DNA from: a virus
Virus record (IMG/VR): IMGVR_UViG_3300009159_000308
Location: 1-24,277 of that record
DNA length: 24,277 nucleotides
Reading direction: 5' to 3' (one strand)
Part shown: positions 16,101 to 22,434 of the stretch, piece after piece
Position numbering within the stretch: the first letter of the stretch is position 1
Layout of the letters: every line of letters begins with the position of its first letter
Position numbers and translations under genes: made by a program
The notes under the pieces: model-generated
Databases searched by the model: none
Told to the model about the DNA's origin: nothing
What the model saw: the letters and a program-made list of their open reading frames with translations, nothing else

Positions 16101-18038
16101 ATTTGCATTCCACATGGCCGCAGCATGCGGATCACCTAATACTTTTTCTTTAAAAACTGGATCTGTGGCAAAATCAATGCCTTTATTAAACTGAAAACCC
16201 TGCAAGTCAGCCATGCGTTCTTTTAACTCGGGTGTATTGTTAGCATTGTCGTAACCACCCCAGTATCCGTATTGTTTCTGCAAGTATGGAATAACACCTG
16301 TGATATCTTTAGACATACCTTTTAAAAAATGACTAGACGCTTCATTTAACGTCCCTAGCGGTTGGTTAACGTGAACCAATTCGTGACTTAATAAATTAGC
16401 CGCCTCCGAAGGTGAGTACTTATACGGGCCTGAATCAGTCAACATGACAGTTCCCTTTGTACCCGGATACTCGCCTACTGGAACATACGCCGCCGCTGCT
16501 GAGTCGTAATTCGTAGTGTTGGGTTGGCCACTGGCCATGATTTGAACGCCGGGCTTGTATAAACCCCAATTTGGATTCATAAATCCACCAGTTTCTACGG
16601 CATCAATAAATCTGTTAATGTAGTTTCCGGGACGATTAATTGGGTCAAAAGTAGGCAAGTTTCTATAACGACCTTCAACACTACCGGGCGCTCCAATATT
16701 AGAAAATTTACCAACTTGATCGCTTGAAGCTTGTTTAAATGTTCCAGCCATCGGGGAATATGGTCCCTTTCCCGTTTCCGTAGATTTATTGTTTACGCCT
16801 AACGGGGAAGCTGAGATGTCATTTGTGCCTAGAGGTGATGTATATGCGGCTAACTGTTCTGCTGTTGGGCCACCTTGTCCACCACGACCACCACCTACAG
16901 AATCGTAAGTTGGTTTTGATGCTAATTCAGTGGTAAACGTTTGACCCTTCCAGGTAAAGTCTGGCTCGCCCGATAACCGAGCCGCGGCAAAAGCAGAGTT
17001 AAACGAACGCTTAGAGTAATCAGTAGGTGTACGTTGCGTGGCACCTTGAGTGTCTGTTTGAGCAACAAACGGCGCGTCGTCAATGATTTGACTGCTTTTA
17101 TCACCCAAGATATCCAACAAAGATTGCGTGTCTGTAGGCGCAGTTATAGATGAGCTACCAGATTTGCCTGCCAAGATGCTGGTTAAATCATCACTTGTTT
17201 CTGGGTATGTATCAATGGTGGGCGCAGTTGACCCAGATGATCCAAGAATACCGGCCAACGTATTAGCGGCCCCTTGTCCACCGCCGGTGACTGCTGAACC
17301 GACAACATTACCCAGAGTGGAGTTGCCAGTTTGATCCCCAACTAAAGTATCTACCGCAGACCCTAGAATGGTTTTACCCAGGTTGCTGGTATTGCCGGTT
17401 AGCGCACTGTTAACCACCGACGTACCAATGTTGGTAATCAGCTTGGCAGCTGTAGGATCAGAAACTAGGCTTTGTAGTTCACTGGCCACCATGGGTGACA
17501 CGGCTTGTGATAGCTGTGATGTAACCAAACCAGTTAGGATATTTTTAGCATCCCCACCTTGGGCCACTTGCATGCCGGCATTAACCAAAGCTGTTCCCGT
17601 GGCTGTAGAAACACCCAATAAAGATGCCAGCTCTGCCCCAGCAAATGGCACGGCCATTGCAAAAACTGGGCTTAAATCGCTAAATATTTGGCTGCCTAAA
17701 CTGCCGTTATCAATAATGCCCCTGGACTGCATGTCAGGGCTAAAGGCTTCATATTTGCGTTTGCTACCTTCAATATTCTTGCTAAAGCCGCTAACGGTAA
17801 TGGGGGTATACGTAGAGCCAGCTTCGCCTTGCTGTTCACCACCTTCAAAATACACGGCCATGCCCGCGTTTTGTAAACCATTTCTTAAATAATCAAGAAC
17901 TTGCTCGGTGTTGTACCCCATTGCAGACGCTATGTCATCCATGCTCACATTGAACTTGCCTGCAGTTTGTGCAATGGCTACCGGGTCGTATTGCACCGCT
18001 TCAATGTAATCTTTAATTTCTTGTGCAGTAAAAGCCAT
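13164..18038 (-). CDS. Modular virion protein with zincin protease, Gly-Thr stalk and 15 Cys-repeats, 1624 aa
   Basis: Layout by residue: 1-55, a helical module (NVSMDDIASAMGYNTEQVLDYL); about 110-265, Ala/Gly-rich hydrophobic helices; 552-556, HELVH, followed by KERMAD (Glu607), a zincin signature with a likely third zinc ligand; about 707, AAGGLAGGGL; about 712-765, a second, diverged copy of the N-terminal module; about 905-1050, a second Ala/Gly-rich region; 1206-1251, a Gly-Thr dipeptide tract; 1254-1540, fifteen Cys-x-x-Gly repeats; and at the C-terminus MATGGHLDDLL then MTVDDLLKLLR. The protease may cut virion proteins or the host envelope. The Cys repeats would be disulfide-bonded only outside the cytoplasm. 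Its ATG overlaps the upstream stop (TAATG), with AAGGTTGG inside the upstream gene. No known homologue of the whole architecture comes to mind. Confidence 0.82.
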   Translation of the reverse strand: MAFTAQEIKDYIEAVQYDPVAIAQTAGKFNVSMDDIASAMGYNTEQVLDYLRNGLQNAGMAVYFEGGEQQGEAGSTYTPITVSGFSKNIEGSKRKYEAFSPDMQSRGIIDNGSLGSQIFSDLSPVFAMAVPFAGAELASLLGVSTATGTALVNAGMQVAQGGDAKNILTGLVTSQLSQAVSPMVASELQSLVSDPTAAKLITNIGTSVVNSALTGNTSNLGKTILGSAVDTLVGDQTGNSTLGNVVGSAVTGGGQGAANTLAGILGSSGSTAPTIDTYPETSDDLTSILAGKSGSSSITAPTDTQSLLDILGDKSSQIIDDAPFVAQTDTQGATQRTPTDYSKRSFNSAFAAARLSGEPDFTWKGQTFTTELASKPTYDSVGGGRGGQGGPTAEQLAAYTSPLGTNDISASPLGVNNKSTETGKGPYSPMAGTFKQASSDQVGKFSNIGAPGSVEGRYRNLPTFDPINRPGNYINRFIDAVETGGFMNPNWGLYKPGVQIMASGQPNTTNYDSAAAAYVPVGEYPGTKGTVMLTDSGPYKYSPSEAANLLSHELVHVNQPLGTLNEASSHFLKGMSKDITGVIPYLQKQYGYWGGYDNANNTPELKERMADLQGFQFNKGIDFATDPVFKEKVLGDPHAAAMWNANTIERSTRLDPRDLPSGTITSSDYPKGSVPWTAKLGDAVQNFVYPNRRVNQPLNLTSIRPRGYAAGGLAGGGLTQSQAQALETAYAAGDISTVNQLLSSGISAADVKNFWGFTDADLAGLSGLGVKFNQPTITNDQVLNVVNQSTNVANNTANTSANTSTISNKPTAAELQALYLQNGVYTPTTITTEQGDQVLYNPITYNNGLSLWENPGAIIGYQGQGQDATPITGAASLGGYSKKDGDFVNFYDTTGKLVAREKWNKGDWETIWDDLGPVISAAATGYLGTIPLGTTGLTAANALNAARAIDSGNVMGLLSNTVGALPGNTFNVAGYTAQDALNVVKFTNAALNNDIGGVVTSIGSLTGSSDLKLAGAAATVLAAANSGNDRQLFDAVTGLTRILNAGSTTGSTTGTTTTTAGTDTTLPTGVQLASTGTGVFKTDIGGVPTYAESSNASTVKTPLGYTLLSMAESDDKPPGSYYDITANAWFKPSTELTDLSGNANILADAALFNNSLGTLDKLDSTRSANDFAAFLATIGITNPTQLADSGLSNQDILDLINATTLGGTGTGTGTGTGTGTGTGTGTGTGTGTGTGTGGTGTGTGGTGTGGTTDCGPGFHDDGTGLCVADDDEIICPPGKVLNDEGTACIDETIIVAPRNPCPPGTRYDEDLDACMPITTECAPGFHNDGTGLCVPDDEKCSDGYHLENGTCVPDDCPEGYVRDLETGQCVPADEPCKPGFHKDDSGVCVLDEEEPCKAGYHRDASGVCVPDEAEPCKDGYHRNAAGVCVPDDEKPCADGFHRDEATGLCVPDDDEECKDGYEKVNGVCEPVCKEGYIRNLATGVCEKADTSCPAGQTKNADGKCVPIVVTPTNCQPGYEKVNGVCVPVCQPGYVRVNGVCKKITKDTIIPTSALGASGEKTDPIYAGGMDEFNLLATLQELLKDEPAKKADNKSTDKTKMATGGHLDDLLAEQMTVDDLLKLLR
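13419..14279 (-). repeat. Fifteen tandem Cys-x-x-Gly repeats (15-26 aa units)
   Basis: The repeats cover residues 1254-1540 of the 1624-aa protein. The consensus is C-x-x-G-[YF]-H-x-[DN]-x-x-G-x-C-V-P-D-[DE]-[DE], and each unit carries two cysteines. The best conserved are CKPGFHKDDSGVCV, CKAGYHRDASGVCV, CKDGYHRNAAGVCV and CADGFHRDEATGLCV. The outer units are shorter and more diverged (CQPGYEKVNGVCVPV). The even cysteine count per unit suggests one intra-unit disulfide. Acidic linkers (PDDE, DEEEP) join the units, giving a rigid, possibly Ca-binding rod. Confidence 0.92.
14286..14423 (-). repeat. Gly-Thr dipeptide tract (imperfect 6-bp repeats)
   Basis: About 46 codons alternate GGN and ACN, coding residues 1206-1251, with a few extra Gly-Gly steps near the C-terminal end. 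Third positions vary freely while the dipeptide is kept, so the tract is not a fresh slippage array. It looks like a flexible stalk joining the body of the protein to its Cys-repeat rod. Confidence 0.9.
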
Positions 18039-18385
18039 TATCCAACCTTCCAGTCTGTTCCGTCAGAATATACAGGCACAGCTACTGCACCGCCCCCCGC
18101 TACCGTTGCCCCAAATGTGGGAGCAGTTGCATCTGTTACAAAAGACCTGGCGCCCACACCTGATGTCGCCGCACTAGGTAACGTAGCCACCGTGTAATTA
18201 GTTAAAGGAGGCACGACGCCAGAAGCCATTAACTGAGTGGTCAAAGCATCTACACGATTAAAGTACAGACGCAAAATATTAAGCATCTGGTCAAAATACT
18301 GGCGGTTGTAATCCTCTGGAGGTAGCGGCAAGTTAGGTGCGGCTACCTTGTTAAGCTCAAACTCAGACGTAATGATATAGCTCAT
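18038..18385 (-). CDS. Small virion-type protein (115 aa) of unknown role
   Basis: The N-terminal half is helical (NRQYFDQMLNILRLYFNRVD), with a conserved-looking LPLPPEDYN lead-in. The C-terminal half is Gly/Ala/Thr-rich beta (GARSFVTDATAPTFGATVAG) and ends in PVYSDGTDWKVG. That SDGT-x-WK-V ending is common at the C-termini of phage tail and fibre proteins, so a virion-associated role is likely. Its ATG overlaps the stop of the gp10-like gene as ATGA, and its own stop overlaps the start of the 1624-aa gene, so three structural genes are translationally linked. It could be a small adaptor or trimeric knob next to the gp10-like protein; this is inference. No enzyme motif is seen. Confidence 0.7.
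   Translation of the reverse strand: MSYIITSEFELNKVAAPNLPLPPEDYNRQYFDQMLNILRLYFNRVDALTTQLMASGVVPPLTNYTVATLPSAATSGVGARSFVTDATAPTFGATVAGGGAVAVPVYSDGTDWKVG
18042..18049 (-). promoter_or_regulatory. Ribosome binding site AAGGTTGG for the 1624-aa gene
   Basis: The site is built from the last sense codons (Lys-Val-Gly) of the 115-aa gene, and the start ATG at 18038 overlaps that gene's TAA as TAATG. The arrangement favours re-initiation by the same ribosome and fixes the start codon. Confidence 0.6.
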
Positions 18386-20691
18386 CGTCTGCCGTCCGGT
18401 CTAATGTCAATACGGGTGGCGCCAAGCTGCCATGTGGTTCCAAGGTTTGTAGAGCCCACCTTCAAGATAAGCTGGCGGCCCCTAACCCGTGTATTGATCT
18501 GGCCTGTAAAGCCTTCAGTCACAGTGTATTGAGCGCCCGTCAGTTTATCTACGTTTTTATCTACCGCCGTCCCTGTACCAGAACCTGAGTTCTGCATAGG
18601 ATACAAAGTGTACGTAACTTGCGGAGTTGGTGAAGCGTCTGAGCCCGAGAAAGTTAAGTCAGGTAGCATCCTCCAAACAAAGCCAAATCTGTCGCCATCA
18701 TCAATGTCAAACTCAGAAGATGAGATGTACGCCGTAATACCTGCTGGCGTACCTGAAGTGTTGTCATCTAAACCATATTCTTGATTAACCAAGTTATAGT
18801 TGTATGTAGCAGCTACAGGGTAATCCCTTAAACCAGAATCTAGCCAGGCTGTGCGCTCCATTGTGCCGTAGTACCAGACCTTTTCTAGGTAGTTGTACAC
18901 CACATAACGGTTAGCCGTTAAGCTACCAGCAGCGCAGTAGAACCACCAGACCTCGTTAAAGCCTTCGTTGGTGCTGGCAAACACTTGTTGATTCTGTTGT
19001 AAGTTAATGTCTTGATAAATGTACCGGCGCAAGTCGCATGGCAATGTTTGCAAGCGTCCATCGTACAAATAGAACTTATCTACGCCCATCCAGTACACAA
19101 CACCAGAAGCCTGAGCCGCTGCGTTCTGACCCAAAATGGAGATGTTGTCGCCCATCAGCTGGCTAGACCAAACCGCAGGCGGGCCAATGTACTGGAGAGA
19201 ATAGATGGCCGAATCCGTCCAAACCAATATTTCTTGGCGGGTTTGGATGGCCGTCACGATACTGGAGCCGTGGGACAAGGTAACACTGCCAGCCTGGTTG
19301 GTCGCAGATGGCGTCCAGTTGGTCAAAGATTCCTGATCCGACCAGCGAATCAACATGGGGTTCTGCACTGTAGAGCCATAGTCATTACAACCAAAAGCAA
19401 ATACAAACCGGCTTACATCAGATACATAGATGTAGTTCTGAATGATGGGCGCATCAGAAGAGCCCGCTAGACTTGTAATGTTTACACCATTGGGCATGAT
19501 GTAGTGAGTGCCTGATTGCGTCCCCGATGTATTGATTAAAGTGGCAGACTTCATAGTTGTAGAAGATACCGCCGCCCCAGCACTAACCGTATATGTACCC
19601 GTGCCGCCCGTGCCAGTTCCGGTTAACGTCACCGTGCCAAGCGACGTAGATGTACCGCCCAAAGAGTAGTACACGGTCATACCGGCCACAATAGTTCCAC
19701 TGGTGACCGCAGTAACCGTTAAGGTGTTTGAACCAGAACCAGAGCAGGAAGCCACCATAACCACCTGCGTAGCATCTGAGCTTAACCAGAACGTTGTAGC
19801 TGTAACGTATTTTGTATAGTAAGTTGTGCCAATTGTTAAACCGGTAGGCAATGCCGCGGGATAGCTGTTATTGGTAAAAACAACAGGCGCATTGTCTGGT
19901 AGATTTAAAATAGAAGTTACTACCGCTGGCGATGCAATGGTCGTTGTAAATGACGTAGGAAGAACGCCATAGGCTGCATCCCAATAATAAATTGGACCGC
20001 CACGGAAACCATATACCAGGTCTTCGCCAAAGTTGTTCTGGCTCCATAGGCGTAGGGCAGAGGTAGACGTACCACCAAAGCCCCAGGTTCCTGAGCCCCA
20101 TGTACCAGCACCCCAGCCGGACAGTGGAATCTCGTAGGGGTCACCTACGTTAATCTGATAGACCGCATTAACAGTTGAACCACCGCCGGCCGCTACAGTA
20201 GACGTTGCCGCCGTAGCAGCTACGATGGTGTAGGTGTTGGCATCCACATAGGTAATGGAATACTCACCGTTTAAGTTAAGCCCGCCTACGGTCGCTACGT
20301 TACTGAACGTAACAAAGTCATTAGTAATGGCGCCGTGGGCTGCATCTGTAACAGTAACTGTCGTGCTTAAATTAGTAGTAGCAAACGGGTTGCTCAGAAT
20401 GGCCGCCGCCCGAATAGGCGTGATGTCGTTGTACTGACCACCTAACTCCAGGTAAAACTTAAGGTTAGTGCCTACACCGATTAGGTTTAGGTTTTCAAGC
20501 GTAATCCAGTTCCACAATGACCGGCACAGACCTTGGAACGTAGACACGGAAATACGTGCCCAGCCACCTATTTTCTCAGGTGTACCCTGACGAAACCGCA
20601 CTTTGTCGGACTCATACCACCCACCTTCGTTGGTATAACGGGTGTTTTCTCTATTTACGCCTGGTTTTAATACAAGTTTTTTAAGTGCCAT
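18382..20691 (-). CDS. P22 gp10-like tail/neck DNA-stabilisation protein with inserted beta domain, 769 aa
   Basis: The N-terminus (ALKKLVLKPGVNRENTRYTN then GGWYESDKVRFRQGTPEKIGG) and the C-terminal half (NILGQNAAAQASGVVYWMG, KFYLYDG, NEGFNEVWWFYC, NRYVVYNYLEKVWYYG) match my memory of the phage stabilisation or tail-hub family related to P22 gp10. These are beta-propeller-like proteins that close the portal after packaging. Residues about 95-180 are a beta module (VTDAAHGAITNDFVTFSNV) and residues about 305-378 a second Gly/Thr-rich one. The latter seems inserted between FWLSSDAT and LINTSGTQSG, which would otherwise read as one strand. It starts three bases after the lysozyme stop and overlaps the 115-aa gene by ATGA. 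The virion role is well supported; the exact gp10 equivalence is less sure. Confidence 0.72.
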   Translation of the reverse strand: MALKKLVLKPGVNRENTRYTNEGGWYESDKVRFRQGTPEKIGGWARISVSTFQGLCRSLWNWITLENLNLIGVGTNLKFYLELGGQYNDITPIRAAAILSNPFATTNLSTTVTVTDAAHGAITNDFVTFSNVATVGGLNLNGEYSITYVDANTYTIVAATAATSTVAAGGGSTVNAVYQINVGDPYEIPLSGWGAGTWGSGTWGFGGTSTSALRLWSQNNFGEDLVYGFRGGPIYYWDAAYGVLPTSFTTTIASPAVVTSILNLPDNAPVVFTNNSYPAALPTGLTIGTTYYTKYVTATTFWLSSDATQVVMVASCSGSGSNTLTVTAVTSGTIVAGMTVYYSLGGTSTSLGTVTLTGTGTGGTGTYTVSAGAAVSSTTMKSATLINTSGTQSGTHYIMPNGVNITSLAGSSDAPIIQNYIYVSDVSRFVFAFGCNDYGSTVQNPMLIRWSDQESLTNWTPSATNQAGSVTLSHGSSIVTAIQTRQEILVWTDSAIYSLQYIGPPAVWSSQLMGDNISILGQNAAAQASGVVYWMGVDKFYLYDGRLQTLPCDLRRYIYQDINLQQNQQVFASTNEGFNEVWWFYCAAGSLTANRYVVYNYLEKVWYYGTMERTAWLDSGLRDYPVAATYNYNLVNQEYGLDDNTSGTPAGITAYISSSEFDIDDGDRFGFVWRMLPDLTFSGSDASPTPQVTYTLYPMQNSGSGTGTAVDKNVDKLTGAQYTVTEGFTGQINTRVRGRQLILKVGSTNLGTTWQLGATRIDIRPDGRR

Positions 20692-20694
20692 CGC

Positions 20695-21138
20695 TTAATC
20701 CAACAAAGCGCACTCAGCCGTGCGGCGTTTTAAAAGACCCGGCAAAACCTTGCCGCCACCTTTAGTCCAGAGCATCAGTTGTTCTTTTGCGCCTTCCCAA
20801 TCATTGGCATTGATTTTCCTCTTTAACGTGCTTGTTTGCAAGCGTCCAGTGCCTAAGTTATAGCAGAAATCTACAATGGCATTGCACTTACGTACATCCG
20901 TAATCAGGCCGGGACAGTTACGCAGAACACCGGGCAGATACGTATGTTCAAGCTCAATCATCAAAAGCGCCCGTGCTGTGGGTTCATCCATCGGTGGGTC
21001 TTCCAAAGTTACCTTGCGTTTATCTGCGTAGTACGTAGAGCCGTAGCCAATCGTAGCCACACCAGCCGGACACAAGTACGGCTTGGCGCGGTAGCCCTCA
21101 AACTGACGGCACAGACTGGCGGCTAACTCTAGGTTCAT
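20695..21138 (-). CDS. GH24 phage lysozyme (endolysin), 147 aa
   Basis: This muramidase cleaves the MurNAc-GlcNAc beta-1,4 bond of peptidoglycan at lysis. The N-terminus shows FEGYRAKPYLCPAGVATIGY. Glu14 is the catalytic acid, Cys23 stands at the Asp position of T4 lysozyme and Thr29 completes the E-8-[D/C]-5-T pattern common in P21- and lambdoid-like enzymes. CNAIVDFCYNLGTGRLQTST and a C-terminal GLLKRRTAECALL helix are also typical. The length is usual for the family. There is no hydrophobic N-terminal signal, so it should depend on a holin for export, unlike SAR endolysins. The start ATG overlaps the holin-like gene's stop as ATGA. Confidence 0.93.
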   Translation of the reverse strand: MNLELAASLCRQFEGYRAKPYLCPAGVATIGYGSTYYADKRKVTLEDPPMDEPTARALLMIELEHTYLPGVLRNCPGLITDVRKCNAIVDFCYNLGTGRLQTSTLKRKINANDWEGAKEQLMLWTKGGGKVLPGLLKRRTAECALLD

Positions 21139-21629
21139 ATGCCGCGCTGCTTGAGAGTTCTATCAAGGAACCAATAGTTAATCGTCCCAGACAACAAAGC
21201 GGAGAAGTCAGGGGTCATCATGGTCTTAAACACTTCAGTCGCAGGAGCACCGGCAAGCCATGCGTTCCATGCAAACCATACGTGGATAAATGACCAGACA
21301 AACAAGACCCAATACGTTACTACTGGGCGTACAGAAGCTGACAGACTAGCCACCCAACCGCCTGCGGCTTTGACCATCTCGGCCTGCTGGGTGATGGCGT
21401 TGTTAAACGCATCCATAACACCAACGTCAATAGCAGCTTCACGCTGTGCACCAATCTCAGCTAACTTCTGCTGACCACGCTGCGCTTCCAAATCGCATTG
21501 GTGTTTAAACATAGCCAGTTCGTGTAAACGCTCGTTCTTTTTATCAAAGAATTTCAGCACCTCTGGGGCCATACGGAATAGGCCACCAAACACAGAACCC
21601 AGAATACCGCCACTTAATATGTCTAACAT
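21135..21629 (-). CDS. Holin-like protein of the 3-TM (GTA-release) type, 164 aa
   Basis: Hydrophobic stretches lie at about residues 4-21 (ILSGGILGSVFGGLFRMA), 102-126 (VTYWVLFVWSFIHVWFAWNA) and, more weakly, 140-156. Between the first two is a charged helical segment (KKNERLHELAMFKHQCDLEA). The SVRPVVTYWV motif entering the second segment is typical of the three-TM holin family first noted in gene-transfer-agent release. The gene directly precedes and overlaps the lysozyme, as expected for a holin that times its release through the inner membrane. It overlaps the preceding 2-TM gene by 7 bases. Function is inferred from family pattern and position. Confidence 0.8.
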   Translation of the reverse strand: MLDILSGGILGSVFGGLFRMAPEVLKFFDKKNERLHELAMFKHQCDLEAQRGQQKLAEIGAQREAAIDVGVMDAFNNAITQQAEMVKAAGGWVASLSASVRPVVTYWVLFVWSFIHVWFAWNAWLAGAPATEVFKTMMTPDFSALLSGTINYWFLDRTLKQRGI

Positions 21630-21907
21630 TTTGAATCCTTTTTAGAGTCGTCATTCTGCATGAGTTTGATACCAGACAGGAACCCAATCATGCCGCCGAT
21701 AAGAGTAGAAAAAGCGGGTGAAATCATCTTGAATATTTCTGCGTTGTCCACCTCTTTGGCCCAAAGGCCAAGCATAAAGGCGATTACCATAGCCAAGACG
21801 GAGATGCACAGGGTGGTGCTTACCATCAGCGTGACCCACAGGGTCAGCTTGTCCTTGGTGTCCATTGACACTTTCTTCACTGGTCTGGGTATCGGCTTTC
21901 TGGTCAT
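21623..21907 (-). CDS. Small 2-TM membrane protein, possible second holin or antiholin, 94 aa
   Basis: A basic N-terminus (MTRKPIPRPVKKVSMDTKDK) precedes one long hydrophobic stretch (about 22-50, WVTLMVSTTLCISVLAMVIA) and a second at about 59-83 (ISPAFSTLIGGMIGFLSGIK). The tail is short and charged (DDSKKDSKC). Size, two membrane spans and polar ends fit class II holins or antiholins, and it stands just before the 3-TM holin-like gene. Two holin-type genes in a row often act as a holin/antiholin pair, but nothing in the sequence decides which is which. Its ATG overlaps the previous stop as ATGA. Confidence 0.7.
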   Translation of the reverse strand: MTRKPIPRPVKKVSMDTKDKLTLWVTLMVSTTLCISVLAMVIAFMLGLWAKEVDNAEIFKMISPAFSTLIGGMIGFLSGIKLMQNDDSKKDSKC

Positions 21908-22140
21908 ACATAAATATCCAGCTTACGGTTATTAAATATCTCCATACGGAGCCGCTCTTGAACCACCTTTTTGCAGTAAATCTCAAACCCTATGTCCTGT
22001 AGCTCTGTCTGTTTTTGCTTGGCTACCTCAAGGGTTTTGTTCATTTCATGTTGTTTCTCTAGTTTGGCTTGGGCAAGGTCATGCTTGTCTGGATACCCAG
22101 ACGCTTGGACAGTTGGAAATAATCTGATGGTTTCTATCAT
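21904..22140 (-). CDS. Small helical protein in the lysis cassette, unknown function, 78 aa
   Basis: Residues about 20-50 are strongly helical and charged (DLAQAKLEKQHEMNKTLEVA), suggesting a short coiled coil. A mixed segment with one Cys (GFEIYCKKVVQERL) and an ILE/TYR-rich tail ending NNRKLDIYV follow. No membrane segment or catalytic motif is seen. The gene overlaps both neighbours by four bases (ATGA) and so is co-translated with the lysis genes. Coding status is supported by that exact overlap at both ends rather than by homology. Confidence 0.62.
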   Translation of the reverse strand: MIETIRLFPTVQASGYPDKHDLAQAKLEKQHEMNKTLEVAKQKQTELQDIGFEIYCKKVVQERLRMEIFNNRKLDIYV

Positions 22141-22427
22141 TTCTTCTCCCTCTCAAGCGCATCCTTGTATCCATGTACAACTTTATTGCGTAGCCATGTG
22201 GAATCTGCTGCGCCCGCCCACTCTGCCAAGTTGTTCCAAATGACTATGTATTCTGTTGACTTGCAATAGCCTGCGTTCTGATCCAGCCACGCCATCATTT
22301 GTTTGTGCCGTTCGGTCGGATCGTGGACTGTATAGCCTATCCCATAGAACTCGCGCACATGACAGCCATTCTTGGCTACGGCCCCAACTAGCCCTAACAG
22401 CAACAGTAGCAGAAGGAGCCAGCGCAT
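22137..22427 (-). CDS. Small exported protein in the lysis cassette, 96 aa
   Basis: The N-terminus is a textbook signal sequence: MRW, eight leucines, then GLVGAVA with an A-x-A signal-peptidase site before Lys19. The mature part has two cysteines (Cys22, Cys55) that could pair in the periplasm, and the motifs REFYGIGYTVHDPTERH and IVIWNNLAEWAGAADS. This pattern recurs in small uncharacterised phage proteins near lysis genes. Cys22 lacks a proper lipobox (KNGC), so a lipoprotein o-spanin is unlikely. Uncleaved, it would be a membrane-anchored periplasmic protein. Its start lies 10 bases after the adhesin's sense codons, with GGAG inside the adhesin's end, and its stop overlaps the 78-aa gene (ATGA). 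Confidence 0.7.
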   Translation of the reverse strand: MRWLLLLLLLLGLVGAVAKNGCHVREFYGIGYTVHDPTERHKQMMAWLDQNAGYCKSTEYIVIWNNLAEWAGAADSTWLRNKVVHGYKDALEREKK

Positions 22428-22434
22428 ACATTGG

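Noticed and set aside
17368-17892. Plus-strand 174-aa frame inside the 1624-aa gene
   Set aside because: It mirrors the Ala/Gly-rich region of the minus-strand gene and has no motif, ribosome site or neighbours.
22137-22427. o-spanin lipoprotein (Rz1-like)
   Set aside because: The residues before Cys22 (KNG) do not form a lipobox, the protein is not proline-rich and no i-spanin partner overlaps it.
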